Positions 1-8,372 of a stretch of 29,510 nt of DNA are shown in pieces; within the stretch, counting starts at the first letter, position 1; each line of letters starts with the position of its first letter. The position numbers were made by a program, and so were the translations under genes. The notes below the pieces were generated by a model. The model was not told where the DNA came from, ran no database searches, and saw nothing but the letters and a program-made list of their open reading frames with translations. The stretch comes from [Leptolyngbya] sp. JSC-1 (GTDB taxonomy: Bacteria > Cyanobacteriota > Cyanobacteriia > Elainellales > Elainellaceae): the NCBI GenBank assembly GCA_000733415.1, contig KL662191.1, positions 2,710,403 to 2,739,912 of the forward strand, read 5' to 3'.

Positions 1-2057
1 GTATCACCGAGCTGCACATAAGGCCCATAGGGGCCAATCCGCTGATAGATCGGCTCGCCAGTTTCGGGATGAAATCCGATTTTGTCGGGTCCTTCGGTTT
101 TTTGGCGCAACAGCACTTCCACCTGAGCCGGGTCTAAGTCGCCCGGAGTCATATCCTGGGGTAGCGTCGCTTTCACCAGTTCTTCGCCGTTGTCCGCCTC
201 GATGTAAGCTCCATAGCGGCCAATCCGGACTTTGGCATCCAGACCTTCCAGTTCTACCGTGCGGGCTTCGTTGGGGTCGATTTGGCTGTCTTGCTGTTTG
301 ACTTGAGTATCCAGGCCAGCTTCGCCCAAGTAGAACTGCCGCAGATAGGGCAGCCATTCGGCTTCGCCAGTCGAGATTTCGTCTAGGGTTTGCTCCATGC
401 GGGCCGTAAAGCCGGTATCTACCAGATCGGGGAAATGTTTTTCCAGCAGTGAGGTGACGGCAAAGGCCGTAAAGGTGGGCACCAAGCTGTTGTTGATCAT
501 CTGGGCATAGCCCCGGTCGATGATCGTGCCGATGATGCTGGCGTAGGTGCTAGGACGACCAATTCCTTCGTTCTCCAGGGTTTTGACCAGAGAGGCTTCG
601 GTGTAGCGGGCGGGTGGTTGGGTTTCGTGCCCGATGGGTTCCAGCTCCTCGCAGCTGGGATGGTCTCCTACCCGCAAGGGCGGCAGAATCACTTCCTGAT
701 CCTCGATGGCTGCATCGGGATCATCAGAGCCTTCCACATAGGCCCGGAAAAAGCCAGCGAAGTCAATCCGTTTGCCGGTGGCGCGAAATTCGGCTTCACC
801 AGCCTGAATCTGTACGGTGATGTGGGTCTGGCGGACTTCAGCCATTTGGGTGGCCACTGTGCGCTTCCAGATCAGGTCATAGAGGCGCAGTTCGCGGTCC
901 TTCAGCCCCGTTTCCTGGGGTGTGCGGAAGGTACTGCCCGCCGGACGAATTGCTTCGTGGGCTTCTTGGGCACCTTTGGCTTTAGTGGCGTATTGGCGCG
1001 GTTCTGGGCTGAGGTACTCGCGGCCATACATTTGCTTCACGCAAGACCGGGCTGCCGCTATTGCCTGCTGCGAAAGATTAGTGGAATCGGTTCGCATGTA
1101 GGTGATGTAGCCCTGCTCGTATAGGCTTTGGGCAATCCGCATCGTTTCGCGGGCCGACAGGCGCAGCTTGCGGTTGGCTTCCTGTTGCAGGGTCGAAGTG
1201 GTAAAGGGGGCGGAGGGTTTACGAGTTGAGGTGCGCTCTTCTAGATTGCTGACGGTCCAGGTTTCGCTCAGCAGCCGCTCTTGCAGCGAACGGGCTTCGG
1301 CCTCACCCAACAGCAATACCTGCCGTCCGGCGATGATCTGCCCGGTGGTTTCATCAAAATCACTGCCCGTGGCAACTCGCGTCCCGCCGACGCTGATCAG
1401 TTTGGCCTCAAATGGCCGTTTGTTCTGACTGAGGCTGGCTTTGAGGTCCCAGTAGGTGCCCTTGCGGAAGGCGCGACGCTGCCGTTCCCGATTTACCAGT
1501 AAGCGCACTGCTACCGACTGCACCCGACCTGCCGACAAACCCCAGGCAATTTTTTTCCACAACAGCGGCGACAGGGTATATCCCACCAAACGGTCCAGAA
1601 TTCGGCGCGTTTCCTGGGCGCGGACCAACTGTTCATCCACGTCACGACAGTGTCTCAGCGCATCCTGAATCGCCTCTTCAGTGATTTCGTGAAACACCAT
1701 GCGTTTGATCGGCACTTTGGGCTGAAGCACTTGCAGCAGATGCCAGCTAATGCTTTCGCCCTCACGGTCTTCGTCCGTCGCCAGCACCAGCTCATCCGCG
1801 TTCTTGAGGGCATCCTTCAGCGCTTTGACGACTTTCTTTTTATCCTGCGGAATCACATAGAGCGGCTCAAAGTCTTCCTCTATGTTGACGCCAATTTTGG
1901 CCCATTCTTCCGCTTTGACACTGGCTGGAATTTCACTGGCAGATTGAGGCAAATCCCTGACATGGCCCATCGAAGCCTCGACCTGGTACCCAGCAGGCAG
2001 GTAGTTACGGATGGTGCGAGCTTTCGTGGGAGATTCAACAATAACAAGGCTAGGCAT
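1..2057 (-). CDS. topA: DNA topoisomerase I (type IA), 3' end outside window
   Basis: Relaxes negatively supercoiled DNA by passing a strand through a transient single-strand break. The minus strand reads from an ATG at 2057 without a stop to the window edge, giving 685 codons. The N-terminus MPSLVIVESPTKA is the Toprim glutamate strand. The acidic Toprim motif ATDEDREGE lies near residues 93-101. The active-site tyrosine region GYITYMRTDS is present mid-protein, followed by the type IA central domain (HEAIRP, EGIGRPSTYA). The C-terminal part visible here begins the repeated zinc-ribbon/TOP-C region (IGRYGAYIE, IGPYGPYVQLGD). Cyanobacterial TopA is usually near 880-900 residues, so about a quarter is missing. 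It diverges from ndhB across 423 bases. No clear Shine-Dalgarno sequence is seen before the ATG. Confidence 0.97.
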   Translation of the reverse strand, partial: MPSLVIVESPTKARTIRNYLPAGYQVEASMGHVRDLPQSASEIPASVKAEEWAKIGVNIEEDFEPLYVIPQDKKKVVKALKDALKNADELVLATDEDREGESISWHLLQVLQPKVPIKRMVFHEITEEAIQDALRHCRDVDEQLVRAQETRRILDRLVGYTLSPLLWKKIAWGLSAGRVQSVAVRLLVNRERQRRAFRKGTYWDLKASLSQNKRPFEAKLISVGGTRVATGSDFDETTGQIIAGRQVLLLGEAEARSLQERLLSETWTVSNLEERTSTRKPSAPFTTSTLQQEANRKLRLSARETMRIAQSLYEQGYITYMRTDSTNLSQQAIAAARSCVKQMYGREYLSPEPRQYATKAKGAQEAHEAIRPAGSTFRTPQETGLKDRELRLYDLIWKRTVATQMAEVRQTHITVQIQAGEAEFRATGKRIDFAGFFRAYVEGSDDPDAAIEDQEVILPPLRVGDHPSCEELEPIGHETQPPARYTEASLVKTLENEGIGRPSTYASIIGTIIDRGYAQMINNSLVPTFTAFAVTSLLEKHFPDLVDTGFTARMEQTLDEISTGEAEWLPYLRQFYLGEAGLDTQVKQQDSQIDPNEARTVELEGLDAKVRIGRYGAYIEADNGEELVKATLPQDMTPGDLDPAQVEVLLRQKTEGPDKIGFHPETGEPIYQRIGPYGPYVQLGD

Positions 2058-2480
2058 GGGTCAATCGCGTTCTAGGACTCGAATGGCTAACGAGGCGAAC
2101 TCCAACTTAACGAGAGATTTGCTCGATCTGCAAGTGGACCGTGATCAGTCGAACGGTGGGTCGGAGGTTTGCCCCTGGATCGGGTGGAGGAAAGAAACAG
2201 TTTTGATGCAGCCTCTTTCTTTTTATCTCCTACTTATAGTTAATATCAGCAGAACCAAAGATTGATCCTGGAATTGTAGTCAGAATTCAACTCAGATTCA
2301 GGGAATGGAAACGGTATGATCCTCTATAAAGGATTTTTAACGATCTGGGAGGTTGGAAGGAGCTTGGCAATTTGTAAACAATTTGTAACCAATTGGTGAG
2401 CCAACCGTCACTTCTTCTACTCTAAGCGTGAATCTCCGATCTGCTTGCACTCAACCTGCCTAACAACCTGCCTAACGCTT
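2058..2480. other. topA-ndhB divergent intergenic region
   Basis: This 423-base gap must carry the promoters of two divergent genes. I see no convincing ORF. It contains a direct repeat with 11-base period at 2368-2395, listed separately. A weak 5-bp hairpin lies at 2319-2334. Confidence 0.6.
2368..2395. promoter_or_regulatory. 11-bp direct repeat upstream of ndhB
   Basis: CAATTTGTAA occurs at 2368-2377 and again at 2379-2388, followed by a partial third copy CAATT at 2390-2394. The spacing is 11 bases, about one helical turn. That would suit a regulator binding one face of DNA about 90-110 bases upstream of the ndhB start. No known operator is recognised, so the role is inferred. Confidence 0.3.
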
Positions 2481-4061
2481 ATGGATTTTGCCAATCTTGC
2501 TGCTCAGTTGAATGCTGGAACCATCCTGCCGGAAGGGGTTGTGATTGTAACCCTGCTGGTGGTTCTGGTTGGTGATCTGATTGTAGGGCGTGCTTCGGCT
2601 CGCTGGACACCCTATGTCACCATTGCTGGACTTTTAGCCGCCGTGGTGGCCCTCTACTTTCAGTGGGATAGCAACCCCATTTCCTTTTTGGGCGCGTTTA
2701 ATGGCGACGCTCTTAGTATTGTTTTTCGCGGCATCATCGCTCTATCGGCGGCAGTGACCACCCTCATCACCGTGCGCTATGTCGAACAGTCGGGAACGTC
2801 ACTAGCGGAGTTTTTGGTGATTCTGATGACCGCGACGCTAGGCGGGATGTTCCTATCAGGCTCAGACGAGCTAGTGATGATCTTTGTCTCACTGGAAACT
2901 CTCAGTATCTCCTCCTACCTCCTGACGGGCTACATGAAGCGCGATCCCCGTTCCAACGAGGCTGCCCTGAAGTACTTGTTGATTGGAGCGGCAAGCTCAG
3001 CAATTTTCCTCTATGGTGTTTCCTTGCTGTACGGCTTGTCGGGTGGAGAAACCCACCTCAGCCGCATTACTGCCGACATTATCAGCAACTCAGGTGATCA
3101 ATCCATCGGAGCGGTGATTGCACTGGTGTTCGTGATCGCCGGAATTGCCTTCAAGATTGCTGCTGTCCCGTTCCACCAGTGGACGCCGGATGTGTACGAA
3201 GGCTCGCCAACCCCAGTTGTGGCCTTTTTATCCGTCGGCTCTAAGGCTGCTGGTTTCGCTCTGGCGATTCGTCTCTTGGTAACGGCGTTCCCCACCGTGT
3301 CGGAGCAGTGGCACTTTGTGCTGACGGCGCTGGCCCTGCTGAGTATGGTGCTGGGCAATGTGGTGGCGCTGGCTCAGACCAGCATGAAGCGGATGTTGGC
3401 CTATTCCTCGATTGCGCAAGCGGGCTTTGTGATGATCGGGTTGGTGATTGGCACCGAGGCAGGCTATGCCAGCATGGTGTTCTATCTGATGGTGTATTTG
3501 TTCATGAACCTGGGCGGCTTTGCCTGCGTGATCTTGTTTACCCTCCGAACTGGGACCGACGAGATCAGTGAATACAGCGGCCTGTACCAGAAAGACCCGC
3601 TGCTGACGCTCTGTCTCAGCCTGTGTCTACTTTCTTTGGGCGGCATTCCACCCCTAGCAGGCTTCTTTGGCAAAATCTATCTATTCTGGGCTGGTTGGCA
3701 AGCGGGCGCTTACACGCTGGTGCTGGTGGGTCTGCTGACGAGCGTTGTGTCGATTTACTACTACATCCGCGTCGTCAAGATGATGGTGGTGAAGGAACCA
3801 GAAGAAATGTCAAACGCGGTGAAAAACTACCCGGAAGTGCGCTGGACGTTACCGGGCATGCGTCCCTTGCAGGTGGGACTGATTATTTGTCTGGTGGCTA
3901 CTACCTTTGCTGGCATCCTCTCGAATCCGCTGTTTGCCCTCGCGAATGGCTCAGTGGCGCAAACCGAGTTTTTGAAGTCGGCGATCGTGCCCGTACCCAC
4001 TGCCCGACCTGTGGCGCTGCAAAGTGCAGCAGTCCAAACAGCTCCAGAGCTAACCCCTTAG
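2481..4061 (+). CDS. ndhB: NAD(P)H-quinone oxidoreductase subunit 2 (NDH-1 NdhB)
   Basis: Membrane subunit of the cyanobacterial NDH-1 complex, which takes electrons from reduced ferredoxin to plastoquinone, pumps protons, and serves respiration, cyclic electron flow and CO2 uptake. The 526-residue product is almost entirely hydrophobic helices. It carries the antiporter-like core of the NuoN/NdhB family, including IAFKIAAVPFHQWTPDVYEG with its conserved lysine, and MKRMLAYSSIAQAGFV. Length matches the family. I chose the ATG at 2481 (MDFANLAAQLNAGTILPEG) because this start fits NdhB. An in-frame upstream start at 2445 would add 12 unrelated residues. An intrinsic terminator lies 35 bases after the stop, so the gene appears monocistronic. 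Confidence 0.97.
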   Translation: MDFANLAAQLNAGTILPEGVVIVTLLVVLVGDLIVGRASARWTPYVTIAGLLAAVVALYFQWDSNPISFLGAFNGDALSIVFRGIIALSAAVTTLITVRYVEQSGTSLAEFLVILMTATLGGMFLSGSDELVMIFVSLETLSISSYLLTGYMKRDPRSNEAALKYLLIGAASSAIFLYGVSLLYGLSGGETHLSRITADIISNSGDQSIGAVIALVFVIAGIAFKIAAVPFHQWTPDVYEGSPTPVVAFLSVGSKAAGFALAIRLLVTAFPTVSEQWHFVLTALALLSMVLGNVVALAQTSMKRMLAYSSIAQAGFVMIGLVIGTEAGYASMVFYLMVYLFMNLGGFACVILFTLRTGTDEISEYSGLYQKDPLLTLCLSLCLLSLGGIPPLAGFFGKIYLFWAGWQAGAYTLVLVGLLTSVVSIYYYIRVVKMMVVKEPEEMSNAVKNYPEVRWTLPGMRPLQVGLIICLVATTFAGILSNPLFALANGSVAQTEFLKSAIVPVPTARPVALQSAAVQTAPELTP

Positions 4062-4095
4062 CTGTGGCAATAATTCATGAACTTCAATAAACGTG

Positions 4096-4122
4096 AGGCA
4101 GGTTGAGAGACCTGCCTTTTTT
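4096..4122 (+). terminator. Intrinsic terminator of ndhB
   Basis: A perfect 8-bp stem AGGCAGGT/ACCTGCCT (4096-4103 with 4110-4117) has a six-base loop and is followed by a T-run to 4122. It sits between the convergent ends of ndhB and thiO-thiG. The T-run fits termination of the plus-strand ndhB transcript. Confidence 0.85.
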
Positions 4123-4179
4123 GGCCATTTGATGAGCAATTTTGCCGCCTAGACGACCCCGCTAGATGACGCCACGCGT

Positions 4180-6204
4180 CTAGCTTGTGATCGTTCCAGT
4201 CAGGGGTGAACTGGCGCTCGCGTAGTCTTTGATCGGAATTCTGCCGGCTAGGTAGGCTAGGCGTCCGGCTAAGGTAGCCAGGCCCATCGCTTGGGCCATC
4301 ATGGCGGGGTTTTGAGCTTGAGCGATTGCGGTGTTGATCAATAAAGCATCAGCTCCCATTTCCATCGCCAGCGCCGCTTCGCTGGGTGTGCCAATGCCGG
4401 CATCAACTACAACTGGAATCTGGGCGTTTTCAATAATAATTTGGATATTTGCCGCGTTGCGGATGCCCTGCCCAGAGCCAATTGGCGAACCTAACGGCAT
4501 CACCGTGGCGCATCCGGCTTCTTCTAGGCGTTTGGCCAGCAGCGGGTCGGCGTTGATATAGGGCAGTACGGCAAAACCTTCCTTCACCAACTGCTCTGCT
4601 GCTTCTAGCGTGCCAATCGGGTCGGGCAGCAGGTACTTCGCATCTGGAATCACTTCTAGCTTGACGAAATTGTTGTCTTCCTGCCCCAGCAGCTTTGCCA
4701 TTTCCCGTCCCAAACGCGCCACCCGCACGGCTTCTTCAGCAGTTTTGCAGCCGGCAGTGTTAGGCAGCATCCAGATTTTGCTCCAGTCTAGTGCCTCTGC
4801 TAGTCCCTCATGGCCGGGGGCATTCGTCTGGACTCGTCGCACGGCTACAGTGACAATCTCACAACCACTCGCCGCTACACTCTGGCGCATCTGGTCGAAA
4901 TTGCAGTATTTGCCGGTGCCGGTCATTAGCCGTGAGCGGAAGGGGCGACCGGCGATCGTTAAGGGGTTGGGATCGTCGGGTAGGTGAGTAGGTGAGGTGA
5001 GGGAGATGGAGGAGATGGAGGAGATGGAGGAGATGGGGGAGGGGTATTGCAGCATGGGTTGGGTGGGGGTAGGTGAGTGGGACAGGAAGGGAGCAAGCTG
5101 AGACAGGCGATGGAAGCGCTGCCAGGAAAAGGCGGAGAGCAGCGGGTCGGGTTGTTGGTTCCAAACCAGCTCGGCGATCAGGCGGGCGGTGATGGGGGCG
5201 AGCAGGATACCGTTGCGGTAGTGGCCAGTGGCTAGGGTTAAATTGGGGCAGTGGCTGGTTCCGAGAATCGGCAGCTCGTCGGGCGTGGCTGGACGGAAGC
5301 CCCACCAGCATTCCTGGATCGGCAGGTCTCGCAGAGACGGATATAGCCGCAGCGCCGCATTCAGCAGAGACTGGACACCGCCAATGGTGTTGTTGGGAGC
5401 AAAACCTACCTCTTCAACCGTTGCGCCAATCACGATGCGTCCGTCCTGTCGCGGCACAATGTAAATCTCTTCGCCATATAAAATGCGGTGAAGCTGCAGG
5501 TCTGGTGAGCTTTGCAAGGCACTGGGTACCTGCACAGCCAGCATTTGGCCTTTGCGAGGCCGCACGGGGATCGGCAACAGGGACTCGGACCAGGCCCCAG
5601 TAGCTAAGATGTAATGTTCGGCTTGCCAATCGCCGCTCGTAGATTTGAGGCTGACCACTCGCCCGCCCTGCTGCTGTATTGCTGTCACTGTCACCCCAGC
5701 TTCGATTTGAACGCCCAAAATCTGAGCTGCCTGATGCAGGGTATGGGCTAAAGCGCGATTATCGACCTGACCTTCTTCAGGAAACCACCAGCCACCTACA
5801 ATCTCAGGGCTGAGTCCCGGTTGGGCAAGCTGGATTGCTGCCTGATCGAGCCAGAGTGCTGTAGAGTCAGGTTTTGCTGCTGCATCTCCGGTTGCATCTT
5901 CGGTTGCAAACACAGGCGCTAGAATACCGCAAGCCCAGTAGTGGGTTACACTGTGGCTCAGATCTTCGAGTTTGCTGATCCAGTCGGGGTAGAGGGTTTG
6001 GCTGCGCTGGCAGAGTTCCAGCATTGGACTGGCGGGAATTCTTTCTGCACCCGGCGCTAACATCCCAGCAGCGGCATGGCTAGCTGCTTGTTGAACGTCG
6101 CGGCTGAGAACCGTAACCCTGGCTCCGCGCAGCTTCAGCTCAATCGCGATCGACAATCCGATCACTCCACCGCCAATAATCAGAACATCACAAGTTGGAT
6201 TCAT
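4180..6204 (-). CDS. thiO-thiG: Bifunctional glycine oxidase ThiO / thiazole synthase ThiG
   Basis: Makes the thiazole half of thiamine. ThiO oxidises glycine to iminoglycine, and ThiG condenses this with deoxyxylulose phosphate and thiocarboxylated ThiS. The 674-residue product has an FAD-binding GGGVIGLSIA motif near the N-terminus and the DAO fold to about residue 375. A low-complexity linker rich in Ser/Ile/Pro follows. ThiG starts near residue 415 (PLTIAGRPFRSRLMTGTGKY) and includes the Schiff-base lysine in FVKLEVI and the phosphate-binding GSPIGSGQGI. This fusion is known in cyanobacteria. I chose the ATG at 6204, preceded by GGGAG at good spacing. The longer ORF from 6258 runs into a 13-bp tandem repeat. 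No TPP riboswitch was seen upstream. Confidence 0.95.
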   Translation of the reverse strand: MNPTCDVLIIGGGVIGLSIAIELKLRGARVTVLSRDVQQAASHAAAGMLAPGAERIPASPMLELCQRSQTLYPDWISKLEDLSHSVTHYWACGILAPVFATEDATGDAAAKPDSTALWLDQAAIQLAQPGLSPEIVGGWWFPEEGQVDNRALAHTLHQAAQILGVQIEAGVTVTAIQQQGGRVVSLKSTSGDWQAEHYILATGAWSESLLPIPVRPRKGQMLAVQVPSALQSSPDLQLHRILYGEEIYIVPRQDGRIVIGATVEEVGFAPNNTIGGVQSLLNAALRLYPSLRDLPIQECWWGFRPATPDELPILGTSHCPNLTLATGHYRNGILLAPITARLIAELVWNQQPDPLLSAFSWQRFHRLSQLAPFLSHSPTPTQPMLQYPSPISSISSISSISLTSPTHLPDDPNPLTIAGRPFRSRLMTGTGKYCNFDQMRQSVAASGCEIVTVAVRRVQTNAPGHEGLAEALDWSKIWMLPNTAGCKTAEEAVRVARLGREMAKLLGQEDNNFVKLEVIPDAKYLLPDPIGTLEAAEQLVKEGFAVLPYINADPLLAKRLEEAGCATVMPLGSPIGSGQGIRNAANIQIIIENAQIPVVVDAGIGTPSEAALAMEMGADALLINTAIAQAQNPAMMAQAMGLATLAGRLAYLAGRIPIKDYASASSPLTGTITS
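5002..5037 (-). repeat. 9-bp tandem repeat in ThiO-ThiG linker
   Basis: GGAGATGGA is repeated four times on the plus strand (last copy ends in G). On the coding strand it gives Ser-Ser-Ile repeats. The unit is a multiple of three, so copy changes lengthen or shorten the interdomain linker without shifting frame. Confidence 0.85.
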
Positions 6205-6243
6205 GCTGGAGACTCCCAAGGACACTGGGGGCACCATCGAGGC

Positions 6244-6295
6244 AATCAGCTCAGTCAATCAGCTCAGTCAATCAGCTCAGTCAATCAGCTCAGTC
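6244..6295. repeat. 13-bp tandem repeat, four copies, upstream of thiO-thiG
   Basis: AATCAGCTCAGTC occurs four times exactly, followed by a partial copy (AAT). It lies 40-91 bases upstream of the chosen thiO start, so it falls in the 5' leader or promoter. The 13-base unit would shift frame, which argues against translation through it. Confidence 0.9.
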
Positions 6296-6380
6296 AATTA
6301 GTGGCCCCCAGATCAATTACTACAGAATTCAAGCGGTTTTGGGTGGCTATTTTTGAGGAAGATTGTCACGAAACCTCACC

Positions 6381-7052
6381 TTACCACCAACCTGGAACTG
6401 GACGAGCAGGCGATGGCCGTCGCGCAGGCGGGACGGGAGCTGGACGCGGTGGAATCTGTTCGGGCCGGTCAAAGTCAGGATTCTCGTAGTCTTCTGCAGG
6501 AGGAATGCTGGGCGAGGGCGAAGGAACGGTTGGGGGACGGGGAGGGCTGGGGGACGGTGGTACTGGCGAAACCGGAGGCAGGATTGGACTCGGAGAAGCT
6601 GGAATTGGCGAAGCTGGAAGAGGGCTGGGTGAGGGAATAGGGGAACTGGGGCTGCCTGATTCTGGACTGCTACTTCTTGCCAACGCGTCCAGAATCAGGA
6701 CTGGCATCAGCCGCTCTAGCTCCTCGTTCCATCCAGACTGGAGTGGAGGTACGGGTGTCGGTTGCGGTTGCGGAGAAGTTGCGTCAGGCGACGGATCAGG
6801 CAGATTGTCATAGGGCAGAGTTTCCCTGGGGGTTGGGGTTTGGGGAGGAGCCTCCCTGCGGAAGATATTGTCTGGCAGAATCGGACGTCGCTCAGGCGAG
6901 AGGAAACGGTTACCTAGGAGAATCAGCACCACCATCAAAGCACTGATTCCAATCAGACGGGCATTGCGGCTGAGCAAATTCACCCTGGAAAAGGCGTAGA
7001 AGATAAGCGCTATACCAGCAGCGCCGACTAATATCAACAACGGGTCAACCAC
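6381..7052 (-). CDS. Two-TM proline-rich protein of unknown function
   Basis: A 223-residue protein that I do not recognise. Two hydrophobic segments, about residues 4-21 and 33-49, are separated by a basic loop (SRVNLLSRNAR), suggesting a hairpin membrane anchor. From about residue 65 it is dominated by Pro and Ser, with SPSP/PIPASP-type low complexity. A short non-repetitive island (WNEELERLMPVLILDALARS) lies near residues 108-128. It ends RPVPGWW. The gene is 64 bases downstream of another membrane protein gene whose product ends PPIPGLW, so the two are probably co-transcribed and may use the same C-terminal signal. The proline-rich part may span the periplasm or bind partners; that is inference. 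An artefactual ORF is unlikely given the anchor and the shared terminus. Confidence 0.7.
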   Translation of the reverse strand: MVDPLLILVGAAGIALIFYAFSRVNLLSRNARLIGISALMVVLILLGNRFLSPERRPILPDNIFRREAPPQTPTPRETLPYDNLPDPSPDATSPQPQPTPVPPLQSGWNEELERLMPVLILDALARSSSPESGSPSSPIPSPSPLPASPIPASPSPILPPVSPVPPSPSPPRPPTVPSPSPSIPPAEDYENPDFDRPEQIPPRPAPVPPARRPSPARPVPGWW

Positions 7053-7116
7053 AGCCTATCCTCCCCCGATTCCTCTTTATCATCCCGTAGTCCGCTAGAA
7101 ATCGAGAGACCCTGAC

Positions 7117-8094
7117 TCACCACAAACCAGGAATCGGCGGTTCGGGTTCAGGTTCAGGCTCGGGTTCAGGTTCAGGTTCTCTCACAACTTGATAGCGTGG
7201 TCCAGAGAAATTGCCGTTGCCAGCCCCCTGTCCTCCCAAAGGCGTGCCATCACGATTGACGATTGAGTCATCATCGATCAAATCAAGCTGAAGCGTGCCG
7301 TCTCCTGTACCGGTTGTCACCAAAACCCGGTAAGTAGTGCCACTGCCCTGTGTCTCGACCACCCGAGCACCGATTACTCCTGTGGTGTTGAGTTGAAAAT
7401 CTGCTGAATCGACACCAGTCACCGCTTGGTCAAACTGCACTTCGTAACGAACTCTTGGCTGATCAGTGGGATTCGCATCCAGCCGACTGATGGCAGCCAC
7501 CAATGGCGGCTGAACAGGAGCAGGAGGGTCTACAGATCGCTCAACCGTATAGGGCACTCCAGAGAAATTGCCGTTGCCTACTCCCTCTCCTCCGAGCGGG
7601 GTGCCATCACTGGTTCTAATCGAGTCATCGTCTACCAGATTGAGCTGCAGCAGACCGTTGCCGGTGCCTGTGTTAACAGAAACCGTATAGGTTCTGCCGC
7701 TGCCCTGAACTTGTGCCACTCCTGCATTTGTGAGCGTTGGATCGAGGTTAAAGTCTGCTAAATCGACGCCAGTCACATCTTGACTAAACTGCACTTCATA
7801 TCTGACCGTGTCCTGATTCGTGGGATTTGCATCCAGTGGGTTAATGGCAGTGACAGTAGGCACCGCAGGTGCAGATACCAGGCAGGCTTCGTCTTGAGAG
7901 GCGTTCAGTAAGCATCGAATCGAGCAAGCTCTGGGAGATTGACTGCACAGCCACCACAGCAACGATCCAGCAAACGCACCTGGCCCGAGCACCCCCATCA
8001 ACAGCCAGCGCAACATCCCGCCCCATCTCCACCCACCTGTGGCGATCAAGGCGGCGATGAGGCTGATAATTAACGGAATTGCCGGTGTTCCCAT
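7117..8094 (-). CDS. Membrane protein with two tandem Ig-like repeats
   Basis: A 325-residue protein of unknown function. The N-terminus has hydrophobic segments at about residues 5-20 and 29-50. A cysteine-containing stretch follows (Cys 50, 57, 61, 71). Two closely similar domains lie at about 79-184 and 199-304. Each contains LDANPT, RYEVQF, VTGVD.ADF, DDDSI and GNGNFSG. These resemble bacterial Ig-like domains found in large cyanobacterial surface proteins, so the domains are probably outside the cytoplasm. A Pro-Glu repeat (about 306-319) precedes the C-terminus PPIPGLW, which matches the neighbour ending in RPVPGWW. It is the first gene of a likely two-gene unit. Adhesion or envelope structure is possible, but nothing shows a specific ligand. 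Confidence 0.75.
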   Translation of the reverse strand: MGTPAIPLIISLIAALIATGGWRWGGMLRWLLMGVLGPGAFAGSLLWWLCSQSPRACSIRCLLNASQDEACLVSAPAVPTVTAINPLDANPTNQDTVRYEVQFSQDVTGVDLADFNLDPTLTNAGVAQVQGSGRTYTVSVNTGTGNGLLQLNLVDDDSIRTSDGTPLGGEGVGNGNFSGVPYTVERSVDPPAPVQPPLVAAISRLDANPTDQPRVRYEVQFDQAVTGVDSADFQLNTTGVIGARVVETQGSGTTYRVLVTTGTGDGTLQLDLIDDDSIVNRDGTPLGGQGAGNGNFSGPRYQVVREPEPEPEPEPEPEPPIPGLW

Positions 8095-8192
8095 GCTTGT
8101 TGGTCCATCATTGGCCCATCAATGGCCTATAAGGCTGCTACGCTAATTTTAGCCTTGAAGAGAAAAACTCGATAGACTGCCGCTGTTCCGCC

Positions 8193-8290
8193 TATTAGCT
8201 CACTATTAGCTCACTATTGGCTCATTCTACTGGCCTATTCTATTGCCCCGCCCTGTAACCACCCTGTAACCGCCCTATGACCACCCTGTT
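8193..8290. repeat. Two 11-bp-period tandem repeats upstream of cimA
   Basis: TATTAGCTCAC is present at 8193-8203 and 8204-8214, with a variant TATTGGCTCAT at 8215-8225. A second array follows at 8251-8283: CCCTGTAACCA, CCCTGTAACCG and CCCTATGACCA, with a partial copy after it. Both have 11-base units although the sequences differ. They fill much of the 278-base gap between the divergent Ig-domain gene and cimA. Confidence 0.75.
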
Positions 8291-8350
8291 GGTTCATCCC
8301 GTTCAATGACACAATAAACATCTATAGCCCGTATAGCCTGATAATTGTTA

Positions 8351-8370
8351 GTTTAAGTTTCTTTAACGTT
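8351..8370. promoter_or_regulatory. Quasi-palindromic AT-rich motif just before cimA
   Basis: GTTTAAGTTTCTTTAAC (8351-8367) is a near-palindrome with arms GTTTAAG and CTTTAAC around TTT. It ends six bases before the cimA ATG. A close copy is at 23652-23672, upstream of the ABA4-like gene. No Shine-Dalgarno sequence is visible before cimA, so the motif occupies the 5' leader. Function unknown. Confidence 0.35.
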
Positions 8371-8372
8371 CT

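Noticed and set aside
614..2075. Plus-strand ORFs in the first 2 kb
   Set aside because: They are antisense to an uninterrupted topA reading frame with clear motifs.
2319..2338. Intrinsic terminator in the topA-ndhB gap
   Set aside because: Only a 5-bp AT-rich stem, and no gene ends toward it.
6205..6380. TPP riboswitch before thiO-thiG
   Set aside because: The conserved CTGAGA and ACCTGA-type thi-box segments are not seen; the space holds a 13-bp tandem repeat instead.
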